Shown: positions 7,130-16,884, counted from the stretch's first letter. The stretch: DNA of 33,405 bases from Pseudomonadota bacterium (GCA_021848375.1 JAJZUR010000002.1:1-33405), one strand, 5' to 3'. Notes: generated by a model not told the origin, from the sequence alone. A program made the numbers and translations.

Positions 7130-7783
7130 ATGAAACAGCTATCTGCGTTCGATCAAATTATAGGCCGGTTTGATAAAATTTTGCGGGGACTCCCGTCAAA
7201 AAAAGTGGTTCAAAACTCCCTACCTTCCTTACCCTCAATCGAAATGGACAGTTCAGATCCTGTACCGTTATCTCTTGCCGAACAAAAACATGCTGCCAGC
7301 TTAATGCGCATTAATCACTGCGGAGAAGTCTGTGCGCAAGCACTTTATTTAGGCCAAGCATTGGTAGCACGCGATCAAAAATTAGCTAATCAACTATATA
7401 AATCGGCAGAAGAAGAACAAGAACACTTACAATGGTGTAAAACACGTATCCATGAATTAGGCGGAAGACCTAGCATTTTAAATCCACTATGGGCTCTTGG
7501 TTCTTTTGGTATTGGCGTTACCGCTGGGCTCTTTAGCGATAAAATTAGTCTTGGTTTTTTAGCAGAAACGGAACAACAAGTCTCTCGTCATTTGGCAAGT
7601 CATTTACAGGAACTTCCCGCACACGATACCAAAAGCCAAGCCATTATTTTAAAAATGCGAGAAGATGAAGAACGTCATGCAAAAGATGCGATAACCTTAG
7701 GGGGTGTTAATTTACCGAAACCCATTCCTAAATTAATGCAATTTTTTGCAAAAATAATGACCACCACAACTCGATATATTTAA
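7130..7783 (+). CDS. coq7: 3-demethoxyubiquinol 3-hydroxylase
   Basis: This di-iron enzyme adds the last ring hydroxyl in ubiquinone biosynthesis and is membrane associated. The iron ligands expected for the family are all present: E66 (NHCGEV), E96 and H99 (EEEQEH), E146 or E148 (LAETEQ), and E180 and H183 (EDEERH). The 217-aa length is typical of the bacterial Coq7 form, an alternative to the flavin enzyme UbiF. No strong ribosome binding site precedes the ATG. A TTTGGT-TT-ACCAAA inverted repeat (7094-7107) lies between it and the divergent bufA1 remnant and may be part of a shared control region. The gene is intact and converges on the RND permease. Confidence 0.95.
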   Translation: MKQLSAFDQIIGRFDKILRGLPSKKVVQNSLPSLPSIEMDSSDPVPLSLAEQKHAASLMRINHCGEVCAQALYLGQALVARDQKLANQLYKSAEEEQEHLQWCKTRIHELGGRPSILNPLWALGSFGIGVTAGLFSDKISLGFLAETEQQVSRHLASHLQELPAHDTKSQAIILKMREDEERHAKDAITLGGVNLPKPIPKLMQFFAKIMTTTTRYI

Positions 7784-7794
7784 AACAATCCTCA

Positions 7795-10700
7795 TTAAAT
7801 AACATCTTTGCTTATCTCATATTCTTGAATTTCTATGCGTTTATTTAAATAGCGGTTGGCCTTATCTAAATATAAATAGATCACCGGCGTAAGATAAAGC
7901 GTTAATAATTGCGATACTATCAGTCCGCCCACCACCGCCAAACCCAAAGACTGACGAGAGCCCGGAATAAGCGCTATCGGTAATACTCCCATAAAAGCCG
8001 CAACGGTCGTCATCATTATCGGACGAAATCGAATTAAACAGGCATCGTAAATAGCCGTTTGGGTATCTTTCTGATGCAAACGCTGATTTTCAACCGCAAA
8101 ATCTACCATCATAATTGCATTTTTCTTAACAATACCAATTAACATGATGATCCCAGTAAAAGCATACAAATTGAGATCCATCCTAAATAATATCAACATC
8201 AATAAGGCGCCTACCCCGGCTGCAGGAATACCTGAAATAATCGTTAATGGATGAATAAAACTTTCATACAAAATACCCAACACAATGTAAATAGCTAAGA
8301 TGGCCATTAATACCAAATAATCTAATCCGTGTAAGGATGAGGCAAAAGTTTGTGCAGAACCTTGTAAGCTGGTCAATAAAGTTTCAGGAATGTTGGTATG
8401 CTTTTTAATTTCTTCAATACTGTTAACCGCATTCCCTAATGCAGTCCCCGGCGCCAAATTAAATGAAATGGTCGTAGAAGGCAATTGTCCTAAGTGATTA
8501 ATACTGAGTGCTTGTATTCCGCGCTCCACACTGATAACCTCACTTAAGGGGATCAATTTCTGCATATTGCTTCGTAAATATATTTTGGAGAGATTAAAAG
8601 GATCAATTTGAAATTTTGGATCTACTCCTATAATAACTTCGTATTGATTTTCTTCGGTATAAATCGTTGAAATCTGTTTGGTACCAAAGGCACTGCCAAG
8701 GACATCTTCAATTTGTCTTGCGGTAACTCCTAAGGTTGCTGCCTTATCTCTCTCAATTGTAATAATATAATTGAGTGCATGAACACTGAGATCGGTGGAA
8801 ACGTCTAAAAATCCAGGTAATTTTTTAAATTTTTCTTCAAAAATAGTGGTCCAATGGTACAATTCTTTTAAATCTGTATCCTGCAAGGTATATTGATATC
8901 TGGCATTGGTCAATTGTCCACCCACTTGAATGTAGGGAGGATTTTGTAAATAGGCTTTAATGCCTGGCACACTATTTAATTTCGGTCTAAGTTCTTCAAT
9001 TAATGCATTCACATCTTTATTTCTTTCTGACCGAGGTTTTAAATGCATAAATATAATACCTGCATTATCCGCTACTGCCGTTCCCCCCGTACCAACGATA
9101 GAAACATAAGTTTCAACATTCGGATTTTCGGCCACAATATTGGCTAATTTTTGCTGATGTTCTACCATGGCGATAAAAGAAAAATCGTCCGATCCTTCAG
9201 TGAAAACTAATAATTGATCCAAATCATCATCCGGAATAAATCCTTTGGGAATAAAGAGATACATTAAAATAGAAATGACAATTGTTAGAACAAAGACACC
9301 CAATATTTTCTCTTGATTTCTCAATGTCCACTCTAAAGATTTGCTATAAAGCGTTGTTAACCATTGGAATACTCTTTGAAAAATAGTGACGGCCTGACTG
9401 TCAAAAAAATCTTGCTTTCGCAAAATGCGTGAACAAAGCATCGGCGTTAATGTTAAGGAAGTAAATCCGGAAACCAATATCGCTAAAGCAATAGTAACCG
9501 AAAATTCATGTAATAAACGACCTACTACTCCCCCCATAAATAACACTGGAATAAAGACGGCAACTAAAGATAATGTCATGGATATAATGGTAAAACCAAT
9601 CTCTTTGCTTCCTTCAAATGCAGCATCAATCGGCGACAAGCCTTCTTCCATATGCCGTATGATATTTTCCAACATCACGATGGCATCATCTACCACAAAT
9701 CCAACTGATAAAATTAACGCTAACAATGACAAATTATCCAAACTGTAATTTAAATAATGCATTCCGGCAAACGCGCCAATCACTGAAACCGGCAAAGCAA
9801 AGCCTGCAATAAAAGTTGCTCTTGTATTCCTTAAAAACAAAAACATGACTAATATTACCAAACTCATTGCCCATAACAACGTATGTTTAACCTCATTAAT
9901 TGAGCTCTGAATATAAATAGCACGATCATAAATAACTTCTAATTTAATTTCTGCAGGTAAGTTTGCTTTAAAAAAAGGCAAGATATTACGAACCGCTTTT
10001 GAAATTTCAATACTATTACTACCTGGTTGCCTTTCAACTGCTAGAATAATGGCACGGGATGAGTTCACCCAACCCGCCACTTTATTATTTTCAACATCAT
10101 CTCTCACCAAAGCGACATCTTCCAAACGAACCGGTGCTCCATTACGATAGGCAATAATTAAGGGTCGATAAGCTGCAGCGTTTTTAAGCTGTCCCTCCAC
10201 CTGTAATGTAAATGATTGACTCGGGGTTTCGATTATTCCTGTCGGTAACAAAACGTTATTTTGTTGTATCGCTTGTTCAAGTTCATCAACACCAATTCCC
10301 ATATCCGCTAATTTATTAGGGTTAATCTCAATTCTCACGGCATATTTTTGTGCGCCCATTACAGAAACCTGGGCAACGCCTTCTAATGTTGAAATCCGTT
10401 GGGCAATTAGATTTTCAGCATAATCATCTACCGTCGATAAAGGCACGGTATCCGAACTCATTCCAATATAGATAACCGGCAAATCGGCAGGATTCACTTT
10501 ACGGTATGTCGGTGGACTTGGCATATTATGTGGTAAAAATTCTTGAGCGGCTGAAATAGCAGCTTGTACATCTTGAGCAGCAGCATCGATATTACGATTC
10601 AGTGTAAACTGTAAAGTAATTTGAGTTCTCCCAAATCCATTGGTAGAATTCATGGAATTCAGACCCGAAATATTGGAAAATTGTTTTTCTAAGGGCGAAG

Positions 10701-10890
10701 CTACTGAAGAAGCCATCGTATCTGGTGAAGCGCCTGGTAATTCTGCTGTTACCGAAATCACTGGAAAATCCGCATTCGGTAAGTCGCTTACGGGTAAATT
10801 ATTATAAGAGATGGCTCCAAGAATAATGATTGCAACCGTTAATAATGTTGTCATTACGGGCCGACGAATACAAAGATGGGACAGGATCAT
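7795..10890 (-). CDS. RND-family efflux permease (MdtB/MdtC/AcrB-like)
   Basis: This 1031-aa inner-membrane transporter would use the proton gradient to export drugs or other hydrophobic compounds through a tripartite pump. It has the usual twofold build: a first helix after MILSHLCIRRPV, a large periplasmic loop beginning ADFPVISVTAELPGASP, a helix cluster with the proton-relay aspartates in SVGFVVDDAIVMLENI, then a second loop and helix cluster with IMLIGIVKKNAIMMVDF. It resembles the HAE1 members MdtB and MdtC most. AAGGTG lies before the ATG. The adaptor gene is 15 bp upstream, but no outer-membrane channel gene is nearby, so it probably uses a TolC encoded elsewhere. Substrate cannot be inferred. 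Confidence 0.93.
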   Translation of the reverse strand: MILSHLCIRRPVMTTLLTVAIIILGAISYNNLPVSDLPNADFPVISVTAELPGASPDTMASSVASPLEKQFSNISGLNSMNSTNGFGRTQITLQFTLNRNIDAAAQDVQAAISAAQEFLPHNMPSPPTYRKVNPADLPVIYIGMSSDTVPLSTVDDYAENLIAQRISTLEGVAQVSVMGAQKYAVRIEINPNKLADMGIGVDELEQAIQQNNVLLPTGIIETPSQSFTLQVEGQLKNAAAYRPLIIAYRNGAPVRLEDVALVRDDVENNKVAGWVNSSRAIILAVERQPGSNSIEISKAVRNILPFFKANLPAEIKLEVIYDRAIYIQSSINEVKHTLLWAMSLVILVMFLFLRNTRATFIAGFALPVSVIGAFAGMHYLNYSLDNLSLLALILSVGFVVDDAIVMLENIIRHMEEGLSPIDAAFEGSKEIGFTIISMTLSLVAVFIPVLFMGGVVGRLLHEFSVTIALAILVSGFTSLTLTPMLCSRILRKQDFFDSQAVTIFQRVFQWLTTLYSKSLEWTLRNQEKILGVFVLTIVISILMYLFIPKGFIPDDDLDQLLVFTEGSDDFSFIAMVEHQQKLANIVAENPNVETYVSIVGTGGTAVADNAGIIFMHLKPRSERNKDVNALIEELRPKLNSVPGIKAYLQNPPYIQVGGQLTNARYQYTLQDTDLKELYHWTTIFEEKFKKLPGFLDVSTDLSVHALNYIITIERDKAATLGVTARQIEDVLGSAFGTKQISTIYTEENQYEVIIGVDPKFQIDPFNLSKIYLRSNMQKLIPLSEVISVERGIQALSINHLGQLPSTTISFNLAPGTALGNAVNSIEEIKKHTNIPETLLTSLQGSAQTFASSLHGLDYLVLMAILAIYIVLGILYESFIHPLTIISGIPAAGVGALLMLILFRMDLNLYAFTGIIMLIGIVKKNAIMMVDFAVENQRLHQKDTQTAIYDACLIRFRPIMMTTVAAFMGVLPIALIPGSRQSLGLAVVGGLIVSQLLTLYLTPVIYLYLDKANRYLNKRIEIQEYEISKDVI

Positions 10891-10905
10891 ATTTCACCTT
10901 GTTCG

Positions 10906-12027
10906 TTAATTTCCATTTTCGATCTCAACTAAACTGCCGGGCATCAACTGAAACTGGCCATCTGTTACAACTCTATCGTTTAGTTTAACCCCACTTTCGA
11001 CATAGCTTTCGCTATCTGAAATGGGTACTGCCACTATCTTACTTCTAACGACGCTAAGATCAGGGTTGACGATAAAGATATAGCTAGATCCTACATTATC
11101 CTTTTCAATCGCTCTAGTTGGAATCACCAACGCATTGTCAATTCTTTTCAATACAACTGAAACATTAACGAATTGTCCTGGTACTAATTCCCCGGCTTTA
11201 TTGTTCAACAGAGCTTTCATTACAATCGTCCCAGTCGATGGATCCACTGTATTATTTACAAACTCTATTATGCCTTCTTCTGCTGCAACCGTTGAGTTTG
11301 TTGGTTTTACTAACACCAATACAGAATGTTTTTTCATGATATTTTTAATATCATCTAATTTATTTTCCGGAACATTGAAGGCCACATAGATCGGTTGGAT
11401 CTGATTAATCACCACTAAAGCCGTATCATCTGCCTTTACGACCGCGCCTAATTGAGCTAGATATTCGCCTGTAATGCCCGTGATCGGCGCACGAATGTTA
11501 GTATGATTTAGAAACAATTCAGCTTTGTCGACATCAGCCTTATCAGCATTGACCGTTGCCAATGCGGCATCCCGAGTTGCTTTAAAACTTTGAAATTCTG
11601 CATCAGAAACCGCTCCTTGTTTGACTAAAGTTGCGTAACTATTTACATCATATTCCGCTTTCTCAAGCTGTGCTTGATCGCGTGCGAGCGTTGCTTTTGC
11701 ATGTTCCAACTGCGCTTCATATGATTTCGGATCAATCACAAATAGTACATCGTTTTGATGAACTAATTGACCTTCTTTAAACCGAATATCAACAATAGGC
11801 CCTTCCACCTGGGAATGAACCACCACGGTTGCATAGGATTGTATGGTACCTATTAACTCCAAACGAATATCGACAGGCTTTTCAATCACAGCAGCAACCG
11901 ATACCGGAACCGCAGCAATGGATTTAGGAAATTTAGAAAAGGGGTGATTCAAGGTAGTCCCTAAAGTAATGAATAACAATATCGCAATGCCTATCAAAAT
12001 GCCGATAGTCTTTTTATGAAAACCCAT
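10906..12027 (-). CDS. RND efflux periplasmic adaptor (MdtA-like)
   Basis: The 373-aa membrane fusion protein would link the permease to an outer-membrane channel. An N-terminal anchor helix (residues 8-24) is followed by the lipoyl half-motif VEGPIVDIRFKEGQLVHQND, an alpha hairpin (about residues 100-170, YEAQLEHAKATLARDQAQ), the second lipoyl half (IRAPITGITGE), a beta-barrel domain and the membrane-proximal domain (ALVIPTRAI, VVTDGQFQLMPGSLV). No lipobox is seen, so it is anchored by the helix. It forms a two-gene operon with the permease downstream. The region upstream to 12125 shows no clear operator and no adjacent regulator gene. Confidence 0.92.
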   Translation of the reverse strand: MGFHKKTIGILIGIAILLFITLGTTLNHPFSKFPKSIAAVPVSVAAVIEKPVDIRLELIGTIQSYATVVVHSQVEGPIVDIRFKEGQLVHQNDVLFVIDPKSYEAQLEHAKATLARDQAQLEKAEYDVNSYATLVKQGAVSDAEFQSFKATRDAALATVNADKADVDKAELFLNHTNIRAPITGITGEYLAQLGAVVKADDTALVVINQIQPIYVAFNVPENKLDDIKNIMKKHSVLVLVKPTNSTVAAEEGIIEFVNNTVDPSTGTIVMKALLNNKAGELVPGQFVNVSVVLKRIDNALVIPTRAIEKDNVGSSYIFIVNPDLSVVRSKIVAVPISDSESYVESGVKLNDRVVTDGQFQLMPGSLVEIENGN

Positions 12028-12125
12028 CCGTGTTTTCGCCCTTCTGATATATAATGGTTAGCTACTATACTTATTTTAGCCGATGAATTTTATCTTGCAG
12101 TTATAGGTCACGCCTTCACATCCAT

Positions 12126-12893
12126 TTAAAGATGACATTGTCCTTCATCCAGAGGTGTCACGATTCCTTTTCCGCTGATGTCTTTTGTGATAGTGGGTGT
12201 TCCGCAATAATTCACTACCCCCTCCCCAGAAATTTTGATAGTGAGGTTATCTGAAATATGAACATTTGCAAGCCCTGATCCGGCAATTGAAACACTTCCC
12301 GTTTGTCCAGAGAGTTTACCGCCCTTATATTCTCCTGCCCCGGTTATCGCAATCGCCTGTTCGTTCGCATTTCCGCTAGCAATTACTTTACTCCCACCAT
12401 TAATATTCAAAATTAACTTCTTCATATCAATGCTCATATCCGCTTCTCCTAAACCATTCAATGTTACCGTCAATTCATTACCGGAAAAGTTATTAGTAAT
12501 ATAAACCGTTGAGGTACTAAACGAATCTACTTTAACTAATTCTTTTATATTGAGATAATAATCAATTTTTGCATCCGTATGATCTGCAGCGTTTTTCAAA
12601 TCTATATACAACGTTTTATCTTTTACATAGACAATCACCAGTGGTAATAAGCTTTTTTCTGCTTCAACCGTAAATCCTTGTTCAGTTGATTGTTTGATAT
12701 GCAAATTTCCAATCCCGGAAAGACTTACTGCAGTAAATGGCTTTAAATCGTGTGCTTCGCTCGTTATTTTACCTGAATCCCCATTTTTATCTTTACTGGC
12801 ATCATCAGAAATAACTGTAAAAGAAAGACAAGCACAACTTAATAATATTATCTTCCCTATCCTTTTAATCCATGTGTTTACTCTGACAGACAT
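12126..12893 (-). CDS. exported GIN-domain (DUF2807) beta-helix protein
   Basis: The 255-aa protein begins with a signal sequence (hydrophobic IILLSCACLSFTV; the CAC is not a clear lipobox) and then carries a putative auto-transporter adhesin head GIN domain, a right-handed beta-helix made of short repeats. The segments FTAVSLSGIGNLHIKQ, VTLNGLGEADMSID, IAITGAGEYKGG and VSIAGSGLANVHIS show the spacing. Such proteins sit in the periplasm or on the surface; their ligand is unknown. The start codon overlaps the msrA stop by one base (TAATG), with GGGAG upstream inside msrA, so translation is probably coupled. This pairing hints at an envelope-stress role, which is inference. Confidence 0.78.
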   Translation of the reverse strand: MSVRVNTWIKRIGKIILLSCACLSFTVISDDASKDKNGDSGKITSEAHDLKPFTAVSLSGIGNLHIKQSTEQGFTVEAEKSLLPLVIVYVKDKTLYIDLKNAADHTDAKIDYYLNIKELVKVDSFSTSTVYITNNFSGNELTVTLNGLGEADMSIDMKKLILNINGGSKVIASGNANEQAIAITGAGEYKGGKLSGQTGSVSIAGSGLANVHISDNLTIKISGEGVVNYCGTPTITKDISGKGIVTPLDEGQCHL

Positions 12894-13375
12894 TAATGTT
12901 CTCCCTTCTTTTGCAAATATTTTTGATGGTATTCCTCTGCCCGATAAAATTCGGTTGCTGGAATAATTTCTGTTACAATTTTATCTGGATACGCACCCGA
13001 TTTTTCCAAAGCGGCTTTAGATGCTTCGGCGGCTTTTTTTTGTTTTTCATTTTGAACAAAAATAATCGACCGATATTGCGATCCGACATCCATTCCTTGT
13101 CGATTCGGTGTGGTTGGATTATGGCATGCCCAAAAAATATTCAACAATTCAGTATAAGAAATCGCTGTCGGATCAAACGTTACCCGAATGGATTCAGCAT
13201 GTCCCGTTTGATGTGAGCAAACCTGTTCGTAGGTTGGATTTGCTACCTGCCCCCCGGCATAACCTACTTCGGTTGAGATGACTCCAGGGATCTTGGCAAA
13301 AGTCGATTCCACCCCCCAAAAGCAGCCTGCAGCAAATTGGGCAGTTTCAGATTTGGGCGAGTCTTTTTTATCCAT
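12893..13375 (-). CDS. msrA: peptide methionine sulfoxide reductase A
   Basis: MsrA reduces the S form of methionine sulfoxide in proteins using a catalytic cysteine. C18 lies in the diagnostic GCFWGVE; GHAESIRVTFDP and DVGSQYRSIIF are further family motifs. The ATG at 13375 gives 160 aa; a TTG 33 bases upstream is possible but less likely. It has no signal peptide and should be cytoplasmic. It is followed without a gap by the GIN-domain gene. Typical resolving cysteines near the C-terminus are not present; C56 and C82 are the only other cysteines I noted. Confidence 0.93.
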   Translation of the reverse strand: MDKKDSPKSETAQFAAGCFWGVESTFAKIPGVISTEVGYAGGQVANPTYEQVCSHQTGHAESIRVTFDPTAISYTELLNIFWACHNPTTPNRQGMDVGSQYRSIIFVQNEKQKKAAEASKAALEKSGAYPDKIVTEIIPATEFYRAEEYHQKYLQKKGEH

Positions 13376-13451
13376 AAATTCTATCCAAAAGTACTGGATC
13401 CCTTTCAAATGGTCGTTCGATACTCTGTCCTTTTAGTTTAATATAGTCCCT

Positions 13452-14502
13452 TTATGATTGAATACACCCTTCGGCAATGGTTTTGATTTCGCAATACCCA
13501 TCCATGCTGCCAACCACCCCGCCTTAGCGCCCGATCCCCGATTCTTTAAACCCGCCAAATGGTAAGGCTTCCGAAAATATTGAGGTTGTATTAATGCCAA
13601 CGGAGCCCGCCTCTAACGCTTCACTCACACGCCGAATTCTATCCGCATCCCGAGTAAATAGATACGCTGCTAACCCATAGGGGGTATCGTTGGCCATCTG
13701 GATCGCTTCTGCTTCTGTTTTAAAACGATAAAAAGGCGCCACGGGTCCAAAGATCTCTTCTTGGTACATCATTGCATTTTGAGGAACATCCGATAACACT
13801 GTCGCTTCAAAGACGGATTGTCCTGCAGAATGTTTTTTTCCACCCAATCTTATTTTCGCGCCTTTATGTACGGCATCTTCCACTAAGCGCTGTACTTTTT
13901 TCAATGCAGTTGTATTAATTAAGGGGCCAAGGGCTGTGGTCGGTTCAAGACCAAAACCACATTTTAAGGCTTTAGCTTTTTCAGTAAACCGATCAACCAC
14001 CGTCTCATAAATAAAGATAAGATGGGTAATTCCACGGCGCAATGGCTGCAACAACACCGATGGGTTGTTTAATTGTCCTTAAACGAAGATTCTCATTAGG
14101 TGGGGTTAAGGTTTGTCCATGCACGCGAAGCGCCTCCCCTGCATACCACTCTAATAAAACCACAATATCTTGCGTATCCGATTGCGCTTGTGCGAGTGGC
14201 TTACCTTGCTCCAAGGTGAGCAATTTTGCATTATCTTCTAAATGTTCTTCAAGTAATCTTGCCCAACGCAGCAAAATGTTCGACCGCTCTCTTACGGAAA
14301 CTTTGCGCCATTCCCGCCACGCCTTATCTGCTGCATGAATTGCCACTTCAGCTTCTGCTGCGCCCAAATCTGCAAGTTCGGTTAATAAGCTGCCGTCATA
14401 TGGATTTTGCACCGGGAAAGTTTTGCCATCGTTAGTATTTACCCACTGACCATTAATATAGGATTGATTTCGTAACAACTCAGGATGATTTAGTGCATTC
14501 AT
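13452..14502 (-). pseudogene. succinate-semialdehyde dehydrogenase-type aldehyde dehydrogenase, gutted
   Basis: The sequence is a GabD-like NAD(P)-dependent aldehyde dehydrogenase with three faults. The 5' part (ATG 14502, MNALNHPELLRNQSYINGQW) is normal up to GVVAAIAPWNYP at about residue 150. There it jumps, out of frame, to IFIYETVVDRFTEK, which in relatives lies some 160 residues further on, so the NAD-binding middle and the catalytic Glu and Cys are missing. The 3' part then reads to PFGGFKESGIGR, where a TAA replaces the GAA of the usual GREG; the frame continues to a normal-looking end (GYCEIKTIAEG) with a stop at 13452-13454. An in-frame ATG at 14547 is an alternative start. No active product is possible. 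Confidence 0.9.
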
Positions 14503-14705
14503 TTCACACTCGCGACTAGGTCTGGTTTGGAGATAAGATTTTATCATAATAATTTAGGGCGATGCATTGTTTTATGAATCTTTTAAAAATCAACCTCGCA
14601 TCTACATATATGAAATCAGTGATCACGCCAGGTGTAAGTCTGTCGACTTATTACCGTGAACCCTTAGGATAAATAACGAATTTCCCCCAAAAAGGAAAGC
14701 TGTTA

Positions 14706-14757
14706 GTTTACCTTCTCCCGCTGCGGGAGAAGGTGGTGCGAAGCACCGTATGAGGGT
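14706..14757 (-). repeat. REP-like element, left copy flanking the DUF559 gene
   Basis: On the minus strand it reads ACCCTCATAC, a hairpin GGTGC-TTC-GCACC, an A, and a second hairpin of CCTTCTCCCGC-A-GCGGGAGAAGG. Bases 14706-14745 are a perfect inverted match to 15001-15040. The architecture is that of REP-like palindromes found between genes in many proteobacteria. The DUF559 start codon region overlaps its outer end. Confidence 0.85.
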
Positions 14758-14764
14758 CGCCAGA

Positions 14765-15067
14765 ATGAAAGATCGCGCCAGAAACTTAAGACGAAACCAA
14801 ACAGATGCTGAAGCTAAGCTTTGGCAATCTTTAAGGAGTCGCCGATTTTGTCATTATAAGTTTCGCAGACAGCGTATCTTTGGCAACTATATAGTCGATT
14901 TTGTTTGCTTAAAACGTAGAGTGATAATCGAATTAGATGGTGGCCAACATTTAGAGAACCAAGAATACGATAATATTCGAACTCAATATTTACAATCGCT
15001 TGCTTCGCACCACCTTCTCCCGCAGCGGGAGAAGGTAAACGATCGTTTCTTCTTATTCTATCGTTAA
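14765..15067 (+). pseudogene. DUF559 (PD-(D/E)XK-like) endonuclease-domain protein, 3' end replaced by repeat
   Basis: The first ~80 residues match the DUF559 family, related to very-short-patch-repair endonucleases: ARNLRRNQTDAEAKLWQSLR, YKFRRQRIFGNYIVDF and the nuclease-like IELDGGQH. After YDNIRTQYLQSLA the normal C-terminal part (the GxxVLRFWN segment) is missing; instead the frame runs through the right REP-like repeat and ends in an unrelated tail (LLPQREKVNDRFFLFYR). I take it as a truncated gene, although it is open and could be expressed. ATG 14765 fits the family start; ATG 14750 lies inside the left repeat. No ribosome binding site is evident for either. Confidence 0.75.
15001..15040 (+). 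repeat. REP-like element, right copy
   Basis: These 40 bases are the exact reverse complement of 14706-14745. They contain the palindrome CCTTCTCCCGC-A-GCGGGAGAAGG. Compared with the left copy the first small hairpin is incomplete (TTGC-TTC-GCAC). The repeat lies within the 3' end of the DUF559 reading frame. Confidence 0.9.
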
Positions 15068-15163
15068 CTCTTAAATCTCTAATTCTTTATCAGGCCCTGG
15101 AAAAATTCTTTCCTTTAGGAAATGCTCCAAGCCTAATTCTTCATTATTACATGTCTTAACAGT

Positions 15164-15196
15164 TAAAAAAAACCCCGCATAAAGCGGGGTTTTTTT
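15164..15196. terminator. bidirectional intrinsic terminator after groEL
   Basis: A CCCCGC-ATAAA-GCGGGG stem (15173-15189) is flanked by A8-9 on the left and T7 on the right, so it can end transcription from both sides. It lies 33 bp past the groEL stop on the minus strand and also ends plus-strand transcription from the DUF559 side. Confidence 0.92.
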
Positions 15197-15228
15197 GTTG
15201 AATTTGAACGGTAGATACAGAACGATAA

Positions 15229-16884
15229 TTACATCATATCGCCCATGCCACCCATACCACCCATGCCGCCGCCCATACCACCAGCACCTACGCCTTCTTT
15301 TTCAGGCTTTGGAGCTTCGGATACAGTGCATTCGGTTGTGATCAACAAACCACCAATAGATGCCGCTTGCTGCAATGCCGTACGCGTCACTTTGGTGGGA
15401 TCCAAAATACCCAATTTCACCATATCGCCATATTCGCCAGAAGCTGCGTTATAACCAAAGTTACCGGTTTCACCCTTTACGCGTTCGATGACAACGGCAG
15501 GTTCATCACCCGCATTGGCAACAATCTGGCGCAAAGGCGCTTCTAACGCTCTTAAGATGATCGCAATACCATGATTTTGATCTTCATTATCCCCTTTCAG
15601 TTTTTTGACAACTGGAATGGTTCTAACCAAGGCAACACCACCACCGGGTACAACGCCCTCTTCTACTGCAGCGCGTGTTGCGTGTAGCGCATCCTCAACA
15701 CGGGCTTTCTTCTCTTTCATTTCGACTTCAGAACCAGCACCAACTTTGATGACCGCAACACCACCTGACATTTTCGCAATACGCTCTTGCAGCTTTTCAC
15801 GATCATAGTCAGAAGTTGTATCTTCCACTTGTGCACGCAATTGTTTAATTCGTGCTTCGATATCGGTACTCTTACCACCGCCATCGATAATGGTCGTGTT
15901 TTCTTTGGTGACAAGAATTCGTTTTGCGGTACCCAGATCTTCCATTTTGGTGGACTCTAAAGTTAAGCCAACTTCTTCTGAAATCACTTTCGCGTTTGTT
16001 AGGATAGCAACGTCTTGCAACATTGCTTTACGACGATCGCCAAATCCTGGCGCTTTAATCGCACAGACTTTAACGATACCGCGAATATTATTCACCACCA
16101 ATGTTGCTAGCGCTTCGCCTTCTACGTCTTCAGCAATAATGAATAAAGAACGACCGGATTTAGCCGTTGCTTCAAGCACTGGTAATAATTCGCGAATGCT
16201 GCTGATTTTCTTATCCACTATTAAAATATAAGGATTTTCCAATTCACAATTCATGCTTTGTTGGTTATTGACAAAATATGGTGAAATATAGCCGCGATCA
16301 AACTGCATACCTTCCACAACATCTAATTCATCATTTAAACCATTACCATCTTCAACAGTAATAACGCCTTCTTTACCAACTTTTTCCATCGCTTCGGCAA
16401 TAATATTACCAATCGATTCATCTGAGTTGGCAGAAATGGTACCGACCTGTGCAATCGCTTTGTTGTCTTTGCAAGGCACTGATAATTTCTTCAATTCAGC
16501 AACAACCGTGGCAATTGCTTTATCCATACCGCGTTTTAAATCCATTGGATTCATACCGGCAGCAACTGCTTTGTGACCTTCAATCACAATGGCTTTCGCT
16601 AATACAGTGGCTGTTGTTGTTCCATCACCGGCAACATCAGAGGTTTTAGAAGCAACTTCTTTCACCATTTGTGCGCCCATATTGGCGATCTTGTCTTCAA
16701 GTTCAATTTCTTTAGCAACTGATACACCATCTTTGGTGATGGTAGGCGCACCAAAGGATCTTTCGATAATAACATTACGACCACGAGGACCGAGGGTTAC
16801 TTCCACCGCATTTGCTAAGGCAACAACACCTTTTAGCAAACGCCCACGTGCACTTTCAGCATAATATACATCTTTAGCAGCCAT
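15229..16884 (-). CDS. groEL: chaperonin GroEL (Hsp60)
   Basis: GroEL forms the double seven-membered ring that folds proteins with ATP and GroES. The 551-aa product is intact: VTLGPRGRNVIIE and DGTTTATVLAKAI nucleotide-site segments are present, as is EGVVPGGGVALVR, and it ends in the flexible GGM-repeat tail with DMM at the very end. GTAGGAGAATAAAC precedes the ATG. It is downstream of groES in the usual two-gene operon and is followed by a strong terminator. Confidence 0.98.
   Translation of the reverse strand: MAAKDVYYAESARGRLLKGVVALANAVEVTLGPRGRNVIIERSFGAPTITKDGVSVAKEIELEDKIANMGAQMVKEVASKTSDVAGDGTTTATVLAKAIVIEGHKAVAAGMNPMDLKRGMDKAIATVVAELKKLSVPCKDNKAIAQVGTISANSDESIGNIIAEAMEKVGKEGVITVEDGNGLNDELDVVEGMQFDRGYISPYFVNNQQSMNCELENPYILIVDKKISSIRELLPVLEATAKSGRSLFIIAEDVEGEALATLVVNNIRGIVKVCAIKAPGFGDRRKAMLQDVAILTNAKVISEEVGLTLESTKMEDLGTAKRILVTKENTTIIDGGGKSTDIEARIKQLRAQVEDTTSDYDREKLQERIAKMSGGVAVIKVGAGSEVEMKEKKARVEDALHATRAAVEEGVVPGGGVALVRTIPVVKKLKGDNEDQNHGIAIILRALEAPLRQIVANAGDEPAVVIERVKGETGNFGYNAASGEYGDMVKLGILDPTKVTRTALQQAASIGGLLITTECTVSEAPKPEKEGVGAGGMGGGMGGMGGMGDMM

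Noticed and set aside
14548..14705. Possible tRNA or small RNA between the dehydrogenase remnant and the DUF559 repeat.
   Set aside because: No cloverleaf, CCA end or T-loop sequence was found and no promoter-terminator pair was seen.
14706..15040. Repeats as a CRISPR array.
   Set aside because: Only two inverted copies surround a gene; there are no regular direct repeats, spacers or cas genes.
15245..16864. Long open frames opposite groEL (for example Pro/Ser-rich translations).
   Set aside because: They follow from codon bias of groEL on the other strand, have no ribosome binding sites and no family resemblance.
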